This document shows, piece after piece, positions 60,926 through 64,000 of a stretch of DNA of 64,000 nucleotides; position 1 is the first letter of the stretch; each line of letters begins with the position of its first letter. The stretch is taken from contig NZ_FNSZ01000001.1 in the NCBI RefSeq assembly GCF_900105245.1, forward strand, positions 992,001 through 1,056,000. The letters run 5' to 3'. This stretch comes from Streptomyces sp. 1222.5 (GTDB taxonomy: Bacteria > Actinomycetota > Actinomycetes > Streptomycetales > Streptomycetaceae). The notes below the pieces were generated by a model, which saw nothing but the letters and a program-made list of their open reading frames with translations, ran no database searches and was not told where the DNA came from. The translations under genes and the position numbers were made by a program.

Positions 60926-61849
60926 CTACTCGCCGGGGGCGACCGTGCGGGCGATGACGCGGGCCGCCTCGGCCACGAGTGCCTCGTCCACCGTCGCGTC
61001 CTCGGTGCTCCTGGTCGACAGCACGGCCAGGACGACCGGTGTCCTCCGGGTCGTCCAGGCCACGCCGATGTCGTTGGCGGTCGCGTAGGAGCCGGTGCCG
61101 GTCTTGTCCGCCAGGACCCAGCCGTCCGGCAGGCCGCGGCGGAACCGTCCGGTGCTGGTGGTGTTGCCCTTCAGCCAGCCGACGAAGCGCTCCCTGTCCG
61201 CGTCGCCCAGGGCCCGGCCCAGACCGAGCCGTGCGAGGCTTCCGCCGATGGCCCGCGGGGTGGTGGTGTCGCGGAGGTCGCCCGGGATCGCGGTGTTCAG
61301 CTCCGGCTCCCACCGGTCCAGCCGGCTGACGTCGTCGCCGAGCGAGCGGAGGAAACGGGTCAGGCCGGCCGGTCCGCCGATCTCCCGCAGCAGCAGGTTG
61401 CCCGCCGCGTTGTCGCTGTACCGGATCGCCGCGGCGCACAGGTCTCCGACGGTCATGCCGGTCGCCAGATTCTCCTGTGTGAGCGGCGAGTTGGGAAGAA
61501 TGTCGTGCGGCGGATAGTGGATCACCCGGTCGAGGGGTGCACGGTCGCCACGGTCGCGCAGGACCGCGGCCGCCGCGAACGCCTTGAACGTGGAGCACAT
61601 CGCGAACCGTTCCCCGGCCCGGTGGGACAGGGTGCGCCCCGTGCGCACGTTCCGCGCGTACACGCCGAGCCGGGCGTCGTAACGCTGCTCCAGGTCGCGC
61701 AACTCCGCCTCCACGCAGAGTGATTCGATGCCCGCAGCCGCGACCGCGGTGGGCGCGGACGCGGCGAGGGCAGTGGTGGCGGTGAACACGAGGCCCGCCT
61801 TGAGCAGACGGCGGCGCGGCATCGGTGCGGGGCGTTCGGTGCTGGTCAT
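60926..61849 (-). CDS. bla: Class A beta-lactamase
   Basis: A 307-residue serine beta-lactamase that hydrolyses penicillins and related drugs outside the cell. Active-site motifs are complete: S86-T-F-K89 in MCSTFKA, S145-D-N in RYSDNAAGN, E181 in the omega loop (EPELN), and K249-T-G in ADKTGTGS. A twin-arginine signal (PRRRLLKAG, then VFTATTALAASAPTAVAA) opens the protein. It is divergent from a LysR regulator and a second serine beta-lactamase-fold gene, the layout known from blaL, blaA and blaB of Streptomyces cacaoi. Confidence 0.96.
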   Translation of the reverse strand: MTSTERPAPMPRRRLLKAGLVFTATTALAASAPTAVAAAGIESLCVEAELRDLEQRYDARLGVYARNVRTGRTLSHRAGERFAMCSTFKAFAAAAVLRDRGDRAPLDRVIHYPPHDILPNSPLTQENLATGMTVGDLCAAAIRYSDNAAGNLLLREIGGPAGLTRFLRSLGDDVSRLDRWEPELNTAIPGDLRDTTTPRAIGGSLARLGLGRALGDADRERFVGWLKGNTTSTGRFRRGLPDGWVLADKTGTGSYATANDIGVAWTTRRTPVVLAVLSTRSTEDATVDEALVAEAARVIARTVAPGE

Positions 61850-61963
61850 GGGCGTGGTCCTCCCGGTCCATGGATCTTCGGCGGGGACAGCGAAACAGCA
61901 GGAGGTGACTCATGTCCAAGAGGGAACTGTGAACCTCTCATGCCTTATTGATATGACTGCTGG
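61850..61963. promoter_or_regulatory. Divergent promoter region of bla and the LysR gene
   Basis: The 114-bp gap between the divergent starts. It is the expected place for LysR binding sites controlling both genes. It includes a locally AT-rich stretch (CTTATTGATATGACT) that could be a promoter element for the LysR gene. No long perfect inverted repeat was found. Confidence 0.55.
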
Positions 61964-62941
61964 GTGGATCTTCTGGCACACCTCGAGGCGTACGTCGCGA
62001 CCGCCGACGAAGCGAGCTTCTCCCGTGCGGCCGACCGGCTCGGCATCGCCCAGCCGCTGCTCAGCCGTCGTATCAAGACGCTCGAAGGGCACTTCGGCGG
62101 CCCGCTGTTCGACCGTTCGCGGCGGCAGGTCACGACGACCGAGCTCGGGGTGCTGCTGCTGCCGTACGCGCGGGACGTGCTGGACCGGGCCCAGCGGCTG
62201 CGGCATGCGGCGCACTCGGCCCGGCGGTCCCGGGTGCGGGTTGTCGGGGTGCCCGCGGACTGCGCACCGGCGGCCTTGGCCCACGCCATCCGGGCGGCCA
62301 CCGAACACGGGGTCACGCTCGGAATGCGTGAACTGCCGCCGCGCGAGAGGGAATCCGGGCTGGCCGACGGCTCGCTGGCCTACGCGGTGCTGCGGGTCCC
62401 CGTGGAACGGGCGGCGTTGCGGGTGCCGCTGGGACTGGCGTCGGCGGCGGAGGGACCGGATCCACGGCCCGGCTCCGGGCGCACGGTCCACCTGGAGGAG
62501 CTGCGGCCCAGACGGGGACGGACCGCCGCCGAACCGTCCGGCACCCTGCCGCTGCTGATGCCGGCCGAGGATCAGGTCCCCTGTTTCGAGGACGGGCTGG
62601 GCCGGGCGGCGGCTCGTGCCGGGTTGCCCGAAGGCCGGGTCCGGCCGGCCGGTCCCGCGGCCACCGCGCTCGCCGAGACGCTGGCGGGGCGGGCGCTGCT
62701 GCTGTGCGCCGAGCCGTTCGCCCGGCGGCACGGGGCGCGGTGGGCACCGCTCGGCGACCGGTCGCTGCACCGGGGGTACGAGGTCGGCGCACCGCCGGGA
62801 CGGCAGGGCACGGGAGAGGTGCCGGGCTGGCTGGCCGTCCGGCTCGCCGCGGCCGTGGGCGCCTCTGCCGCCGGGTCCGGGGCACCGCGCTCCGCGGCCC
62901 GCGGCGACGACGTCCGGGCGCGGCTGGCGGCACGCGGATGA
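61964..62941 (+). CDS. LysR family regulator (BlaA-like)
   Basis: A 325-residue LysR-type regulator from GTG 61964 (VDLLAHLEAYVATADEASFS). The helix-turn-helix is SRAADRLGIAQPLLSRRIKT, followed by a substrate-binding domain with an unusual charged middle (DPRPGSGRTVHLEELRPRRG). Its stop overlaps the next start as ATGA. By position and partner it corresponds to BlaA, the LysR activator of beta-lactamase genes in S. cacaoi. Role in sensing beta-lactams is inferred. Confidence 0.9.
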   Translation: MDLLAHLEAYVATADEASFSRAADRLGIAQPLLSRRIKTLEGHFGGPLFDRSRRQVTTTELGVLLLPYARDVLDRAQRLRHAAHSARRSRVRVVGVPADCAPAALAHAIRAATEHGVTLGMRELPPRERESGLADGSLAYAVLRVPVERAALRVPLGLASAAEGPDPRPGSGRTVHLEELRPRRGRTAAEPSGTLPLLMPAEDQVPCFEDGLGRAAARAGLPEGRVRPAGPAATALAETLAGRALLLCAEPFARRHGARWAPLGDRSLHRGYEVGAPPGRQGTGEVPGWLAVRLAAAVGASAAGSGAPRSAARGDDVRARLAARG

Positions 62942-63873
62942 GCGCGGCACCGGGGCACCGGCCCGCGTACGTCGGTGACGACGGGGCGCTCCTGGACGTC
63001 GCCGAGGCGGTCGCCGCGGACTGGGCGGCCCTGGGTGTCCGGGGCTCCTTCCTCGCCCGGAACCTCGACACCGGTGAGCAACTCGGTTTCGACGTGCAGG
63101 AGCCGGTGCCCCTGGCGTCGGTGGTGAAGGTCCCCGTCGCCCTGGTCCTGCTGGACCGGATCGCCACGGGCGACCTCGACCCCGCACGGCGGGTGACGGT
63201 CGATCCGGCCGCGAGCAGCGTCGGCCCCACCGGGCTCGCGGCGTTCCGGTACCCGGCCACCGTGGCCGTCGGTGATCTGCTCCAGCTGATGCTGTCGGTG
63301 AGCGACAACGCCGCCGCCGACGCGCTGCTGGATCTGGTGCCGGTGGCGGAGGTCGACACGCGGCTGCGCTCCTGGGGGTGCGCGGGCATCCGGATGCGGC
63401 ACCGGATGAACCACATGTACGAGTGTGCCGCCGGGGCCGCGGGGAACGACTTCTCCCTGGCCCTGGAGCTGGCCGTACGGGACGAACACACGGGCCGGCA
63501 CACCGTCGGGACCCTGGATCCGGCGCACGCCAACGCGGGTTCGGCCGCGGCGCTCGTCGAACTGCTGCGGCGGGTGTGGTGCGACGAGATCTCCGCCCCG
63601 CCCGCGACCGCGGAGCTGCGCCGGCTCATGGGACTGCAGGTCTTCACCCAGCGGCTGGCGAGCGAACTGCGCGCCGACTCGCTGCGGTGGAGCGGCAAGA
63701 CGGGCACGTTCCTGCATCTGCGGCACGAGATCGGTGTGGTCGAGGCGGACTCCGGCGACCGCGTGGCGATGGCCGCGCTCACCCGTGCGGACCGCCGGGC
63801 CGGCCAGGCACCGGACATCGACCTGGCGATCGGATGCGCGGGGCGGGAGGCGTTCGAGGCGCTGCGGCGATGA
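62938..63873 (+). CDS. Serine beta-lactamase-like regulator (BlaB-like)
   Basis: A 311-residue protein of the class A serine beta-lactamase/transpeptidase fold, translationally coupled to the LysR gene. Motifs: S61-V-V-K64 in PLASVVKVPVALVL, S122-D-N in VSDNAAADALL, K254-T-G in WSGKTGTFLH. A glutamate of the omega loop is not obvious. No signal peptide is present, so it may be cytoplasmic; exported beta-lactamases have one. This matches BlaB of S. cacaoi, which assists the LysR protein in induction rather than degrading drugs. It could alternatively be an esterase. Confidence 0.85.
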   Translation: MSAAPGHRPAYVGDDGALLDVAEAVAADWAALGVRGSFLARNLDTGEQLGFDVQEPVPLASVVKVPVALVLLDRIATGDLDPARRVTVDPAASSVGPTGLAAFRYPATVAVGDLLQLMLSVSDNAAADALLDLVPVAEVDTRLRSWGCAGIRMRHRMNHMYECAAGAAGNDFSLALELAVRDEHTGRHTVGTLDPAHANAGSAAALVELLRRVWCDEISAPPATAELRRLMGLQVFTQRLASELRADSLRWSGKTGTFLHLRHEIGVVEADSGDRVAMAALTRADRRAGQAPDIDLAIGCAGREAFEALRR

Positions 63874-63910
63874 GGCCCGTCCCGGCTCCGCGCGCCTCGA
63901 CGGGCGGCCG

Positions 63911-64000
63911 TCAGGGCAGCAGGCGCTGTTCCTTCGCCACCGCCACGGCACCCGCTCGGGTGTCCACGCCGAGTTTGTCGTAGATGCGGCGCAGATGGGT
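63911..64000 (-). CDS. LuxR-type regulator, C-terminal end only
   Basis: Only the last 29 residues lie in the window: THLRRIYDKLGVDTRAGAVA then VAKEQRLLP before the stop. This is the recognition helix and end of a LuxR/FixJ-type helix-turn-helix. Whether it is a response regulator or a large LuxR protein cannot be told. Confidence 0.75.
   Translation of the reverse strand, partial: THLRRIYDKLGVDTRAGAVAVAKEQRLLP

Overview
The window is high-GC actinobacterial DNA and almost certainly Streptomyces. The evidence is the strong codon bias, a WhiB-type regulator, two PAS/GAF/SpoIIE phosphatases, DUF5707-like secreted proteins, paired MAB_1171c/DUF6545-type membrane proteins, a class I terpene synthase and a decayed terminal-protein (tpg) gene. 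The tpg relic and the many truncated or frameshifted genes resemble a variable chromosome arm rather than the conserved core. No rRNA, tRNA or intact transposon was seen.

Layout. 1-7.7 kb: the 5' part of a zinc alcohol dehydrogenase divergent from a TetR regulator, a SpoIIE phosphatase with its own kinase-like ATPase domain, and a divergent LysR / SnoaL-like pair flanked by short direct repeats. 7.7-13 kb: a gene-poor, eroded stretch with gene fragments, a 21-bp perfect inverted repeat, one type I-E-like CRISPR repeat, a frameshifted tpg and a DUF5707-like secreted protein. 13-19.3 kb: a terpene synthase, a second SpoIIE phosphatase, an IS1380-family relic, and a NIPSNAP / WYL-regulator pair around a perfect palindrome. 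19.3-26 kb: single genes (polysaccharide deacetylase, GNAT, a second DUF5707-like protein, APH-like kinase, SDR).

26-31.4 kb holds a three-gene formate dehydrogenase operon (alpha, Fe-S and NrfD-like subunits, each pair overlapping by ATGA). Its alpha subunit is interrupted by an in-frame TGA followed at the right distance by a bacterial SECIS-like hairpin, so it reads as a selenoprotein. 31.5-39.2 kb: a small secreted protein, a CASTOR/POLLUX-like channel divergent from a cysteine hydrolase, an alpha/beta hydrolase, a WhiB protein, and fragments of FG-GAP, DUF1963, carotenoid oxygenase and MFS genes. 39.3-43.7 kb is a compact four-gene cassette: an HExxH (ImmA/IrrE-like) protein, two MAB_1171c-type membrane proteins and an FAD-dependent oxidoreductase. 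A multiply broken ATPase gene follows it.

44.8-54.5 kb: an MHS-family transporter, a PAP2-type membrane enzyme, a cold-shock protein and a cyclophilin (both with clear intrinsic terminators), then a secreted polymorphic toxin (heptad repeats, pre-toxin region, HINT domain, short C-terminal toxin) overlapping its probable immunity gene. VOC, roadblock and ArsR genes follow; the ArsR gene has a palindromic operator and an attenuator-like hairpin. 54.6-64 kb: a decayed ADH/AcoR-type pair, a TetR-controlled permease plus amidohydrolase, and a class A beta-lactamase divergent from a LysR regulator translationally coupled to a serine beta-lactamase-like protein, which matches the known blaL/blaA/blaB layout. 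The window ends inside a LuxR-type gene.

The best candidates for new biology are the HExxH/DUF6545/FAD cassette and the unclassified toxin/immunity pair. The best-supported unusual feature is the selenocysteine formate dehydrogenase.
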